NCBI GenBank assembly: GCA_017979445.1
Contig: CM030715.1
Span: 11,958,187-12,022,186 of the forward strand
Length of the DNA stretch: 64,000 nt
Direction: 5' to 3'
Origin: Akebia trifoliata
Lineage: Eukaryota; Streptophyta; Magnoliopsida; Ranunculales; Lardizabalaceae
Shown: in pieces, positions 21,389 to 31,873 of the stretch
Layout: every line of letters begins with the position of its first letter
Position numbering within the stretch: the first letter of the stretch is position 1
Position numbers and translations under genes: made by a program
Notes under the pieces: generated by a model
Seen by the model: the letters and a program-made list of their open reading frames with translations, nothing else
The model's database searches: none
Told to the model about the DNA's origin: nothing

Positions 21389-23638
21389 TGTAGCTACGTG
21401 TTTTTCGTCATTACGACGGCGACAACTACTAAAATTGGAGTCGCCACCATTCAAGTTGAAAAGGGGTGTGAATGGTCACCCGGTGTTGTACCTTTTGAAA
21501 AATTGCCATTCTTTGGCGTTAGTGACTCGCAACGGATTGGGTTAATCAAACCCAAAGGTTCGGGCAAGCGGCTCGGTTGGAGAAAAGGGAAGGTGTTAGG
21601 CACCCTTTTCTCCCCGTCAAATGGCGGTAACCTCTACACAACTCGGTTACTTTGATTTTGACGAAATATTAGAAAATAAGTACCACGTGGAGGTGTTTGT
21701 ACCCTTGATAGGAATTCACTTTCGACTTGATCATAGGGTCGTTCCATTAATGGGAATGACCCTTATGAATCTTAGCCTTGGGCTCCATTCATACTCAACT
21801 TGTTTAAAATAAAATGAAAAGAAGGGAGATGGTAGAAGAGGGAAGAGAAGGAGATTAGAGAGAGAGGGGAGGGGAAAGTCTTGAATCCACCTTGAATCTT
21901 CAAGGTTCTCCTTTCTTTTCTTTTCTTCCTTCTTCTTCTATGTTTCTTAAATTCTTAGTGTAATATGAAAGTGAAATTTCTTTTTTAGAAGATAGTATGA
22001 GAAAGTGATAGAGAGGAGTAGAGAAAATATTTTTCTTATGAGACTTGATAACCATCTTTGGGAGGAGGAGAGGGGTATTTATAGGTGTTGGGAGAGTATT
22101 TGGGGGTATAATGGGGTGAAGAGTTAGGAGAATGGCTAATGGCATTGGTTTAGAGGTGAAGGGTATGAAATTTAGAATGGGATTGAGGGTAATTTTGTAA
22201 TGAGTGAGAATGGGTGGGGTTTTGATCCAAATGATTTGAATCTTACCCAAACCATTTGAGTTGAGTGTTTGGTAAGGTGAGATGATGGGTGTTTAAGAGG
22301 GTGGTTGGTTGATAGAGTGGTGTTTGACTTTGAGAGAATGGAGGGTGTAAGAAGGTGGTTGGGAGGTTGAAGGAGATGGTGACATGTGGCATGATGTGTG
22401 GATGTTAGAGATTTAGATTTAATTGATGGGAGAGGTTGAGTATTTGATTTGAGAGGATGGGTGTAGGTTTAGGTTGTAGATGTGGGTTTATAGGGAATGA
22501 TGATGATCTAGATTAGGGAGAGGTATGATGATTGGGTAGGTTAGGGGGAGGTGTGGGTTGATGTGTTTGTTTTGTGAGATCTAGGGTTTAGGGAGTTATG
22601 AAGGTAGGTTAGGGGAGTGTGGGTTGATGGTGTTTGATTTGAGAGAATATGGTTTATAGGGCTTAATGAGGGTAGGTTAGGGGAGGGTGTGGGTTGATGT
22701 GATTTTTTAGAGAAAAGGTGATGTGGGTAGTTAAGTTTTTTAGAGAAAAGTGATGGGTGGTTGGTTTGATGCGGGCGGTGCGAAGGGATGATGACATGTG
22801 TCACCTTTTGATGGTAAAAGAGTGATTGGGTGATGTGGGTTATGGTTTATGGGTTAAGGTTGTGGGTTATGTATGAATTGAATATGGGTTTGGGCTTAGG
22901 GGCATTTGGCTTGGATTTTAGGAAAGGTTAGGGGTTTTTTGGATTTGGTTGGGGTCATTTTGGATTGGATTTTTGAGGGTGGATCGGTTTTTAGGTTTTT
23001 AGATGGTGTGGGATTGGATTTAAGTTAGGAGATAAGGTAAGAAATTGGTTTTTGGATAATTGAGGGTTTATGGGCCTTAGATGGGTTTAGGGTATTTGCG
23101 AATTTCGAGGTGAAGTGGTGGCTGATGGATGAAGGGCAGGTTTTCCCAAGTTTCACCTTTTTAATTTTTTTATTTTCCTTGAAGTTATTGATTTGATCCA
23201 AAAATGCCACGTGTTTGACAATTTGGGCCTTTTGGGCTCGTCGGAGAATTTATCAATTTTGTGGCTATAAGTGTGGAGCGGCGAAGGTTGGGTCGACGTG
23301 GGGTGGGTCCGATCCCTTTGACGGGTCCCTTAGACATTGGATGGTCTTGGTGGCCTTGGTTCAATGAAATTGTCACTTTTTAGTGATTCGGACCTTTGAG
23401 GCCCGTTGGCCCATTTATTTGGAAAATCGATATTTTGAATGGGACGGGGTAAATGAGAGCATGCCAAATCCTTTTAGTGGACCTACTAACCCATTGAGAG
23501 GTGTTAGAGGCTTTGATTCTGACGAAGATGTCATGTTTCGATGATTCAGGCCATCAAGGCCCGTTGGCCACTTTTATTGAAACATTGTTATTTTGGGGCC
23601 CTTTCGAATATGGGCCCGTTCAAATTGGGGTGTCTACA
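21389..23638 (-). mobile_element. 5' LTR of the Tat element, 2250 bp
   Basis: Bounded by TGTAGCTACG (21389) and GGGTGTCTACA (ending 23638) on the + strand; that is, TGTAGACACC...CGTAGCTACA in element orientation, with TG/CA termini and the CTAAA duplication outside. U3 contains three degenerate ~70-75-bp repeats around GGTAGGTTAGGGGAG and TGTGGGTTGATG (about 22530-22700). The + strand of this LTR is G-rich and C-poor from 22040 to 23100. Confidence 0.92.
22073..22085 (-). promoter_or_regulatory. TATA box of the LTR promoter
   Basis: On the - strand the sequence is CCTATAAATACCC, a strong plant TATA box in the middle of the LTR. Transcription would start some 25-35 bp further left, near 22045, and run towards gag. 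The start site is inferred. Confidence 0.65.
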
Positions 23639-23643
23639 CTAAA
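23639..23643. repeat. Target-site duplication CTAAA (right)
   Basis: Identical to 8424-8428 and directly outside the LTR end. Confidence 0.9.
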
Positions 23644-24189
23644 AATGAAAAATACAAGAGAAAAGGCCTAGGGCCTTAGGTTAAAGGAAGAGGGGCAAGG
23701 GAAAAGTCCTAAGGACCAAATACTTTTTTAAAATTGGGAAAGGCCTTAATTATAGAAATTTGAGCTTTTGGAAGGATCATTTTTGAGTCACCATCACTAT
23801 TCCGAATAATCTCACGTGTAGAGTGAAATCCCAAAAAATTAGGGCGACCAACTTTAATTCCACTGGCGCATGGTGATTACTTACCATCGGGTGGGGTCGT
23901 CAACAATTTTGGGGTTAAGTTTTGATTGGATTGCTCCATTGGTCTTCCTAGTTATAATGCAAAATTGATATTTTAATTTTGATTACATCTTCAACCTAAA
24001 AAGTGAACAAGGTGCGTAATCAAATTTTTGACAAATGCATTTATTTCTTGCAAATATGCACATTTAACATGGTAGAACATGTAATGTGATAGTTCAAGGC
24101 TTAACATGATTATTTTATTAATATAATAAAATAATGATGCAAATCTAGACAAATGTCTAGGAAATGTGCGGATAAATTAGTGTTTTGAG
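23644..24189. other. Noncoding stretch
   Basis: AT-rich, no gene seen. It may be interior or flanking sequence of the gypsy remnant to the right. Confidence 0.3.
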
Positions 24190-25172
24190 ACATTGATCAG
24201 ATATCATCTTCCAGTCTAATGTACTTCTCTTCCCTTTTAGCCAACTCTGCTAAAGTTTTAGGCGTTCTCTTCACCATTCATTTATACAACCCTAAATCGG
24301 AGGACAAGGCATTTCAGAATGCAACCACAATTATTTTCTCGTCATTGTTCTCTATTGCCATAGCTTCCTCCCAAAATGTTCTCGTAAAGTCTCTAAGGGT
24401 CTCCCACTGGTTTAGCTTCATACTAAGTAGGGTATCAACATTTCCACCCTATTTTACATTGCTTATATACTATGTAACGAAGGCTGTGCAGAGTTCTTCA
24501 AAAAAAGTAATAGTCCCACTAGAAAATCTATGGAACCAGGTGAGCAATCCTATGCAAGACAAATAGAAAAAGTCTACACATTAAGGCTTCATTTCCCTTC
24601 CCACAAAGTTAACATATGTCGAAAGTGGTACAAGTGTTCAATTGGGTCCTTCATATTGATAAAAAGAATGAATCAAAGTACTACAAACTTCTTTGACATC
24701 TCTATTGTTAAGAGCTTAGTTGTGAAATGAGATCTCTAAATTCCCTTAATGGCCTATTCTGTGGCCAACCCCACTTTAATGCTTTTTCCTGCTTCCTTTT
24801 CTTTTCTAATCATATCTTTGATCTCCTCCCTAGTCAGGCCAACTATTACTTTGATATGAGTTGCCATTGTAGTAACAAGCTCGGTTTCATCTCTTTTTCC
24901 AATAGACCTAGAGCCATCGCTCCCTTTAAAAACATGGTCTTCCCTATCTTCAGTATGACGTTGGGGCAAATCTTATTTTCTACTTCTGTTGTACCTCCAA
25001 ATGCTAGTTCAAAGTCTAATTTTTAGTACTCAGGGCATCCATCCTATACTGCATATCTTCCTGCCACTTTTTCGTCTCTATGATTTGAGCCATCAATAAA
25101 GTTTCAGTAGCTGAAGTAGTAGGTGAAGGTGTAAGGTTTGACTGTTTCACCGAAACTTTTGGATCTCACCAT
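24190..25172 (-). pseudogene. Ty3/gypsy gag remnant
   Basis: Starts at an ATG at 25170-25172 (MVRSKSFGETVK) and reads leftward: SPTTSATETLLMAQIIETKK and QEDMQYRMDAL near 25030-25120, LTREEIKDMIRKEKEAG near 24790-24850, and FFEELCTAFVT near 24460-24510. Next is the gag core NVDTLLSMKLNQWETLRDF near 24400-24450, then EKIIVVAF and NALSSDLGLYK. Several stops (for example after AFVT and VVAF) and shifts inactivate it. It lies directly inside the PBS/LTR at 25213-25838 in the same orientation. Protease and pol are absent, so the element is truncated on the left. Confidence 0.8.
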
Positions 25173-25212
25173 TACGGTTCAGAAAAGTGGAAGTAAAAAA
25201 TGAGTTTCTTTT

Positions 25213-25838
25213 TATCACAGATGACGCCAAAAATGTAGAGGTAATTAAGCTTACTTACAACAACTTGATTTGTAACTTTGATGGCGTCTCCCCGTTCCTC
25301 CAGCCATTTGGTAGCATTGGTGTGGTACCTCAAGAATCCTCCGATGCCCAAGTCAGATAAAAATCAGGATAATTTTCTTTAAAGTAAAACTCCTAATTCT
25401 CCCGATACAAAAAAGAGGTCATTCTTCCATTGATCTTTCTCCCTTATATAAGACTTCCCTATGATCCCTAGATTTTAGGGACCCTCTCCTTGATCCTCCA
25501 AATCTTTGGATCGGATTAGGGAAACTCCACACCAAGGAAGTAATCGAATTGATTTTGCCAAAATGCTCTTAGATTCTCATGATCTATCCGTCATCTTGAC
25601 AGGATGGAGATGGATTAGGATTTGGATGCAGTCAGTCCAGTTGTGCCATTCAAGTTGGGTAAGGGTAGATACTAACTCTGACTTGCATTTAGGCAGAGCT
25701 AATATCGCGACTTATTGAGTTGTAGATCCTATTTAGGCATCACTTGCTCTAAGCAGATTCTCCACTAATATGCCCTAACTTGTGTTCAAATCAAGACACG
25801 TGTAAGATTCAGATCACTTACATCTTTTATCCTCTACA
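25213..25838 (-). mobile_element. 5' LTR (605 bp) and primer site of the gypsy remnant
   Basis: The LTR reads TGTAGAGG at 25234 to CCTCTACA at 25838 on the + strand, so the ends are an 8-bp inverted repeat. Just left of it, the - strand reads TTGGCGTCATCTGTGATAA (25213-25231), close to the TGGCGCCGTCTGTGG primer site of many plant gypsy elements. A TATATAAGG box on the - strand lies at about 25443-25451. Together with gag at 24190-25172 it forms the 5' half of an element; no 3' LTR was found in the window. Confidence 0.75.
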
Positions 25839-25874
25839 ATTATTATTATTTATTTGAATAATGTTGAAGTGACT

Positions 25875-26022
25875 TCAAGATTGTACCTCATATCTCACAT
25901 CCTGGCATGAAAGTATGTATGTAGGAACCATAAATGCTTCTCATCGAGATACAAGTTAAAAAACATTTATGATTCTTACACACTTTCACATCAGGTCATA
26001 TGATATGAGGTACACTCTTGAG
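25875..26022. repeat. Imperfect foldback hairpin upstream of the PPR gene
   Basis: Arms 25875-25936 and 25964-26022 are reverse complements with few mismatches (TCAAGA.TGTACCTCATATC, TGAAAGT.TGTA and CATAAATG occur in both), around a loop of about 27 bases. The hairpin ends about 490 bp before the PPR start codon. It could be a foldback MITE or a small-RNA precursor; terminal features of a known MITE family were not recognised. Confidence 0.75.
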
Positions 26023-26045
26023 ATTATTCCAGTACAAATCTTTTT

Positions 26046-26076
26046 TGTGTGTGTGTGTGTGTGTGTGTATGTGTGT
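26046..26076. repeat. (GT)n microsatellite
   Basis: About fifteen GT dinucleotides with one GTAT interruption. Confidence 0.95.
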
Positions 26077-26512
26077 TGGATATGAGTTTTTACATGGAAT
26101 TCAGGGGGTTGAATTGAATTGCTAATATGTTAATTCATTTGAGTAAAACGACTCTTAAGAAGGCTTAAAATCTTATTATGTTAAGAAAGATAATGCTTCT
26201 CAATAAATTTCTCCTCCATAACCTGGGTCTCAAAAAATAAACTATCAAAATTCAAAGAGTATTGATAATCTGACTTAACAGTCATGTGTGGCTAGTCAAT
26301 CAACTTACCTGATGTGATAGGCTCGGGAATCGTAGATGTGCTCTCGAGGAAATATATTACTACAAATTTTTCATAAAAGGTATAGTTTTGTATGTCGAGG
26401 AGAGGACAGAAGAGGTTTCGGAGTAAGTCGGATTATCACGACTCATATTCAAAACTACTGCTGTGCAACTTTTCTTCTAGAGAAAACTATAGACTAGGGA
26501 GAGAAGGTGCAG

Positions 26513-28303
26513 ATGTTAAGTTTTTTCGCTCTAACGGTAGTCCGGACAAAAAAACGGAACCCTAATCTCCTCCTGCCCATTCACCGCCTCTTCTCCAATC
26601 AATCATGGCTCTCTGTACCTGGAAATCCCCTCATCAAGTGGCCGCCACATCCAAATCACCACGTGGAGCCACCACCCGACCTTCAACAATCACCACTAAA
26701 CCCAAACCCTAACCTTAGCCTTCTTCAGAGGGATTGTGCCACCATCTGCAACCTCCTTAGAGACCATAACCTCTCATCCGGTCCAGCTCTTGAAACCGCC
26801 CTGGATCAGACTGGTATCAAACCGGGTCCAACTCTGTTACAATCAATCTTTACCCACTTTGACTCTTCTCCCAAACCCCTCTTCACTCTCTTTCAATGGG
26901 CAGAGAAACAACAACCCTCTTATTCCTCCACTGCTCCCATCTTCAACTCCATGATCGAACTTCTTGCCAAATCCAGAGACTTTGATTCGGCCTGGTCTCT
27001 GTTGCTTGATCGAATGAAGACCGACGAGGCACCCTCAATGATCTCTGGCCAAACTTTTGCAATCCTCATCAGACGTTACGCCCGTGCAGGTATGCCCTTG
27101 CCCGCTATTCGATCCTTAGAATTCGCTCAGAATTTAGATCCAAATCGTTTTACTGTTTCGAATTCAGATTTGTTTGAGATTCTATTAGATTCCCTTTGTA
27201 AAGAAGGGCTTGTGAGTGCTGCTTCAAAGTATTGTGATCGAAAGAGGGAATTGGAACCCCAATGGATTCCTTCCATACGGGTTTATAATATCCTCCTCAA
27301 TGGATGGTTTCGATCAAGGAAGCTTAAACAAGCCGAACGGCTATGGGAGCAGATGAAGAAGGAGAATGTGAGTCCAACTGTTGTAACTTATGGTACCCTT
27401 GTTGAAGGATACTGTCGGTTGTGTCGAGTAGAGAGGGCAATGGAATTGGTTGGAGAGATGAGAAGGGGAGGGATTGAACCCAATGCAATTGTATATAATC
27501 CAATTGTTGATGCATTAGGGGAATCCAAAAGGTTTAAGGAGGCGTTAGGGATGATCGAAAGATTGTTGGTTTCTGAGTCAGGTCCTACTGTTTCTACGTA
27601 CAATTCTTTAGTCAAGGGTTTTTGCAAGGCGGGAGACCTCGTTGGGGCGAGTAAGGTTCTTAAGATGATGATAGGGAGAGGGTTTGTTCCAACCCCCACA
27701 ACATATAACTACTTCTTTCGATACTTCTCGAGATTTGGGAAAATTGAAGAGGGGATGAATCTTTATACTAAGATGATTGAATCTGGGTACGTGCCTGATC
27801 GTCTCACTTACCATCTCTTGATCAAGATGTTGTGTGAGCAGGAGAGGTTGGACTTGGCAGTGCAGGTAAGCCAGGAAATGAGAAATAGGGGTTATGATTT
27901 GGACCTTCCCACATGTACCATGTTAGTTCATTTACTCTGCAAGTTACATAGATTCGATGAAGCGTGTGTGGAGTTTGAGGATATGATCCGGAGGGGGATC
28001 GCTCCTCAGTACCTTACTTATCGGAAATTGATTGAAGAGCTGAAGAAGTCGGGAATGGTTGAATTGGCCAATAAACTATCTGCTAAGATGGCTTCTATTC
28101 CACATTCAACAAAGTTGCCAAACACATATAAAAGGGAAAATGGGAATGAGTCGCGTGAATTTAGATCATCCATAATGCGGAAAGCCCAAGCAATGTCTGA
28201 TGTACTGAAGACTACTAGAAATCCAAGGCAACTCATTAAGCTGAGGCATTCGTCAGAGAATGCAGTGGCAAGTGCAACTCCATTGATAGAACATATAAAA
28301 TGA
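26513..28303 (+). CDS. SOAR1: P-class pentatricopeptide repeat protein, SOAR1-like
   Basis: An intact, intronless 596-codon frame from ATG at 26513; a GTG two codons earlier extends the open frame but is not a plausible plant start. The first 30 residues are basic and hydrophobic with no acidic residues (SFFALTVVRTKKRNPNLLLP), as in organelle-targeting peptides. From about residue 140 there are ten to eleven ~35-residue PPR motifs, clearest from 254 to 525 (VYNILLNGWFRSRKLKQAE, TYGTLVEGYCRL, TYNSLVKGFCKAGDL, TYHLLIKMLCEQERL). The tail (about 526-596) is basic, with AMSDVLKTTRNPRQLIKL. No E/DYW or SMR domain is present. PPR tracts bind single-stranded RNA. The LNGWFRSRKLKQAE segment, the CESGPT-like turn, the SLPHS.KLPNTY-like segment and the tail motif match what I remember of Arabidopsis At5g11310/SOAR1, reported as a negative regulator of abscisic acid signalling. 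Orthology is inferred from memory. It is the only undamaged gene in the window. Confidence 0.93.
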   Translation: MLSFFALTVVRTKKRNPNLLLPIHRLFSNQSWLSVPGNPLIKWPPHPNHHVEPPPDLQQSPLNPNPNLSLLQRDCATICNLLRDHNLSSGPALETALDQTGIKPGPTLLQSIFTHFDSSPKPLFTLFQWAEKQQPSYSSTAPIFNSMIELLAKSRDFDSAWSLLLDRMKTDEAPSMISGQTFAILIRRYARAGMPLPAIRSLEFAQNLDPNRFTVSNSDLFEILLDSLCKEGLVSAASKYCDRKRELEPQWIPSIRVYNILLNGWFRSRKLKQAERLWEQMKKENVSPTVVTYGTLVEGYCRLCRVERAMELVGEMRRGGIEPNAIVYNPIVDALGESKRFKEALGMIERLLVSESGPTVSTYNSLVKGFCKAGDLVGASKVLKMMIGRGFVPTPTTYNYFFRYFSRFGKIEEGMNLYTKMIESGYVPDRLTYHLLIKMLCEQERLDLAVQVSQEMRNRGYDLDLPTCTMLVHLLCKLHRFDEACVEFEDMIRRGIAPQYLTYRKLIEELKKSGMVELANKLSAKMASIPHSTKLPNTYKRENGNESREFRSSIMRKAQAMSDVLKTTRNPRQLIKLRHSSENAVASATPLIEHIK

Positions 28304-29890
28304 AGCTTTAGTAAGACATGAAATTGTTTGTATATTTGGCTTTGAACAAATGAGGAAAACAATTGAGCAGATGGTCAGACCTTCAGCTGGATTAGAGATT
28401 GGACATGTTGAAGGCTCATTTGAATAATGATATTGAATTGTATCTTTTCTTTTCTACTATGGGGAAAGAGGGGGGATTGACTCCAATCCAAAAGAACCAT
28501 TGAAGTCAAAAACATTGCCTGGCTGATCATGCCATGTCCAATGCACTAGAGATGTATGAAGATACAAGGGAAACCAGTAAGGTGAGAGGTTCATCTATGG
28601 ATGTTGTAGAAAGTGCAAATTGGTTGAATACCAGATATGAAGACTAACTGAACTTCAGAGGTATTTGAGATTGCTATCGTTACCGTTGTTTTATTCTCTT
28701 TATATGTTACATTGAAGTTCTTGTGGAAACTAATAACTATGTTGGGAAGACATGATTAAATGCTTTTTCATCAATTCAGAGAGGACAATTTGAATGTGCA
28801 ATTAGGTGTTGTGTTTCTCTTTCAGAATTTGTTGTATTATATATCCAATATTTGTGCATCTTGAAATGAAATCATAAGTTTATTGTTTAATCTTGTATCC
28901 GGAGGCATTTATTTCTTTTCATATCGCACATAATATTGTTTAATCTTGTTTTTTTTTAATTGTGGATGAGTTGAATTAAATAGACCTCTTTGTCACACAT
29001 TTTTGTGAAATATCACACTTGAGCTTTTAAACACACAAAAAAAGAAGGTAAGGATACTGAATCACCGAGATACTCAATCTAGTCCCTAAACTCTCTTCAT
29101 CTCCCCCCTTTATAAGAGATATCAAGTGTGAAGGTGAGGCCTTGACCTCAGGTCTCTGGTATTATCATACACAAACTTCTCCACCTTTTCTTTCACTCTT
29201 TTTATTTCACCCTTTATTTCTTACTCTTTTTTTCCAGACTATAATTGTGATTTGTGCTTCCAATGGCCTATCAGAATTTTTAGTGAAGTAATTAGTTTAG
29301 ATTCTTTTTACCTTAGTTGCAAGAACCTTTTATCTTATGTGCCACCCTGGTTCCTTTTCTTGTTTTGGTATTTCGTTTCCTCTCTTGCTTCCTAAAATAA
29401 ATTCAATTAAAATTGGTTTGCAGTAACTGTTTCCCTACTTTTACTCTTGAGTCTCTCCCAACCCCCACTCGTTCCTGTTTCATGCAACTAAGTTTCTTTC
29501 TCACTGTGTTGCCATTTATAGGGACCCAACTCAAGCCTAAAGGTGCAAAATCTGGCACAGAATCATTTGGGCTGACCTGATCTAAATTTGGGTTGGGTTC
29601 TTGCTAAGGCCTCAGTCTACTCGAACTAACCGCAGACCTTCAAGCTTGTCCCATGGGTTTCATGAATTTGGCTCATGTCCATCTCCTAATTTATCATTAG
29701 GTACAATCATTTAAGAAGTCATTCTTGAGACCCAAGGTCTTTTCAAGCAATGTCCTCATTGCTTGGTTTACATAGATGAAAAAAAGAGACATTTTGTTTA
29801 GATGAGTGGTGTGGGAAAGCTCCTTTTTTGCATGGCATACCCCATAATTTATGGCATGGCTTGAAGGAAGGATGGTTGTGTAGTGAGTGC
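28304..29890. other. 3' flank of the PPR gene, no further gene
   Basis: The first ~600 bp probably hold the PPR 3' UTR; AATATT/AAATGAAATC-like plant polyadenylation signals are possible near 28850-28880. No other coding region is seen. Confidence 0.4.
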
Positions 29891-29984
29891 TTGGAGTGGT
29901 AATATAACTTTTCTAAACTAAAAGAGTTGTCCCTATGCTAATTTTGTGTAATATTAACATACTAGAGTTCACCCGTGCCGCATC

Positions 29985-30100
29985 CTCTCTCGGGTCAATG
30001 GTAAAAGCGAAAAAAATAAAGTTGGAGGGGGTATTATTATATAAAAAAATTGAGATTAAAGGGGTAAAAGATGAAAAACATATATAATTTTTTGATATGC
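29985..30100. repeat. Left piece of the AT-rich tandem repeat family
   Basis: CTCTCGGGTCAATGGTAAAAG, then GTTGGAGGGGGTATTATTA, GATTAAAGGGGTAAAAGATG. These words recur in the array at 31790-32985. The LINE fragment lies between the two. Confidence 0.7.
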
Positions 30101-30212
30101 AAAGATTCATAGATAATAAAGCGAGATTGGTTGAGATGACCAACCAAGCGGAGACCATTACAAGGGATGACTACTTGACAGTAATACAACACACCCTATC
30201 CCACAGGGACGA

Positions 30213-31873
30213 CTACTCGGCAGTAATACAACACACCCCCCTAAATTCCTTGAATACTTGAGACCAAAATAATATAAAATCAAAGATAACCAAAATTGTT
30301 TCCTCACACTCTTTACTTTTACCATTGAAGATACAACTATTTCGTTCTTTCCAACCCGCCCCCCCCCCCCCCCCCCCCCCTTCCCCTTCCAACAAATAGC
30401 AAAAGGGGTGATGCTCTACAATATCCTCTTCACACCAACGAGAAATAATCCAATAGATGTGAAAAGATCCTTGACTGTTCTAGACTCCCAAGTCGACACA
30501 TCGAACAATGTAAAGAAATGAGCCCAAACTCGGACGTGAATCTACAATGAAGAAGAAGATGATCCGAAGATTCCCCATCTCTCAAACACAACAAACAACC
30601 ATTCACCCCGCACATAGCTTTCCTCATTAGCAAATCCACTATCTGAATTCTGCCTAGCGCTGCAGTCCAACTAAAGAATGCTACCTTCCTTGGCACTTTC
30701 GGGCCCCAAATAGTAACATTAGGAAAAAATGACCCTTCGTCTCTACACAAGGACTTATAAAAATGACTTTGTCGAAAACATTCCTTCTTTGTTCGTTGTA
30801 CACACTCTCTCATCTTCTCTCTCCACACTAGAAACAATAAAAGAAGTGCAAACAATTAACCTACCAACTTCCTCCAACTCCCAATCGTTACCATAATCCC
30901 AAGTGTATTCTCTTTCAGTAACCCTTCAAAAACTTGAGATTGGTAACTTCTTCTTAGCAGAGATTGAATATAAATATGGAAAGTCCTCCCTAAGAGGGTG
31001 AGTACCACACCAAACATCTTCCCAGAATCTCACTCTGTTACTTTTACCAACCTTGAAATGAGTTCTTACCTTGAAGACTGGGAGGATTTTCATGATATTT
31101 TTTCACAAACCACACTTGTGAGAAGTCTTGACCACCCCATTCTCCTACCCAAATGCTTCACTCCCAAACTTTGCCGCTATAAATTGTTTCCAAAGATTGT
31201 CACCTTCCACACCGAATCTCCAAAACGACTTTCAATAAGAGTCGAATTGACCTCGTCTAACCTCCTTACACCCAATCCGCTACTCTTTTTATCAGCGCAA
31301 ACTTGCTTCCAACTCACTAGGTGTTGCTTCCACCTCCCTTCTTTATCATTCCACAGAAAGTTTGAAACAATTTGCTTAACCTTAATTCCACACTTTTAGG
31401 CAATGAGAATAGAGATAGGAAATAAATTGGAATGCTCGACAACACGTTCTTAATCAATGTCAACTTACTCCCCTTAGATAAGTAATTCGCTTGCCATGTT
31501 GATAACTTCCTCTCCACCCTTCCGATCACGGCATCCCAAATTGCTAATCTCTTAAATGAAGCTCCTAGTGGAAGTCCCAAGTAAGTATTAGGAAGAATGC
31601 TCACTTGGCACCCCAGAAGTTGCTAGTAAGGACACAATAGGAATACTTCCAACCACTAATACCTTGCCCTTTCTCATATTCACCGGTATTCCAAAAATTG
31701 AGGCCACTTAATCTCCTAGTCAGATACATCGAGGCATCCAGGAAGACTAAAGTGTCATTCGTAAATTGAAAATGCGACACTGATGAAAAACAATAAAGTG
31801 GATTAAAGGGGTAAAAGAGGCAACATAGTAAATTAGGGGAGGTGACGAATAAATGAAATAAAGTGGGTCCCAA
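30213..31873 (-). pseudogene. LINE (non-LTR retrotransposon) 3' part: RT end, zf-RVT domain
   Basis: Reading leftward: SHFQFTNDTLVFLDA (31740-31790), the RT active-site region, where the usual FADDT has become FTNDT. Then YLGLPLGASFKRLAIWD, WQANYLSKGSKLTLIKNVL and SIPIYFLSLFSLPK (31317-31590), the RT thumb. Next is RFWEDVWCGTHPLREDFP (about 30960-31020). The zinc-binding domain found after plant LINE RTs follows at 30430-30855: WGPKVPRKVAFFSW, CGVNGCLLC and SSDHLLLHC. Last is the C-terminal WKERNSCIFNGKSKE (30310-30355). The N-terminal endonuclease and most of RT are missing, a typical 5' truncation. Frameshifts, a changed active site and a 22-base C run at 30359-30380 make it dead. Confidence 0.88.
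30359..30380. repeat. Homopolymer run of 22 C
   Basis: An uninterrupted C run inside the LINE relic, just before its WKERNS segment; on the coding (-) strand it reads as a run of glycine codons. It could be a true expansion or an assembly artefact. Confidence 0.9.

Larger units (their letters stand above)
8429..23638 (-). mobile_element. Tat-lineage Ty3/gypsy LTR retrotransposon, 15.2 kb
   Basis: Complete end to end, on the - strand: 5' LTR 21389-23638, primer site 21367-21386, long repetitive leader, gag, protease, reverse transcriptase, RNase H, a second RNase H, integrase, 3' UTR, and the 3' LTR remnant at 8429-8633. The Tat/Ogre assignment rests on four features: a primer site TGGCGACTCCACTGGGGACC (the type reported for Ogre, tRNA-Arg), DNG in place of DTG/DSG in the protease, a G-patch-like stretch after the protease, and a second RNase H before integrase. 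The overlapping part of the two LTRs differs at about 13 of roughly 205 positions by eye, so the insertion is not recent. Stops and frameshifts in every coding section make it non-autonomous. Confidence 0.93.

Noticed and set aside
24219..24566. 115-residue + frame
   Set aside because: Antisense to the gypsy gag relic (KLNQWETLRDF on -).
26507..26512. GTG start two codons before the PPR ATG
   Set aside because: Plant nuclear genes use ATG; the in-frame ATG at 26513 is the natural start.
30998..31399. 133-residue + frame
   Set aside because: Shadow of the LINE coding sequence on the - strand.
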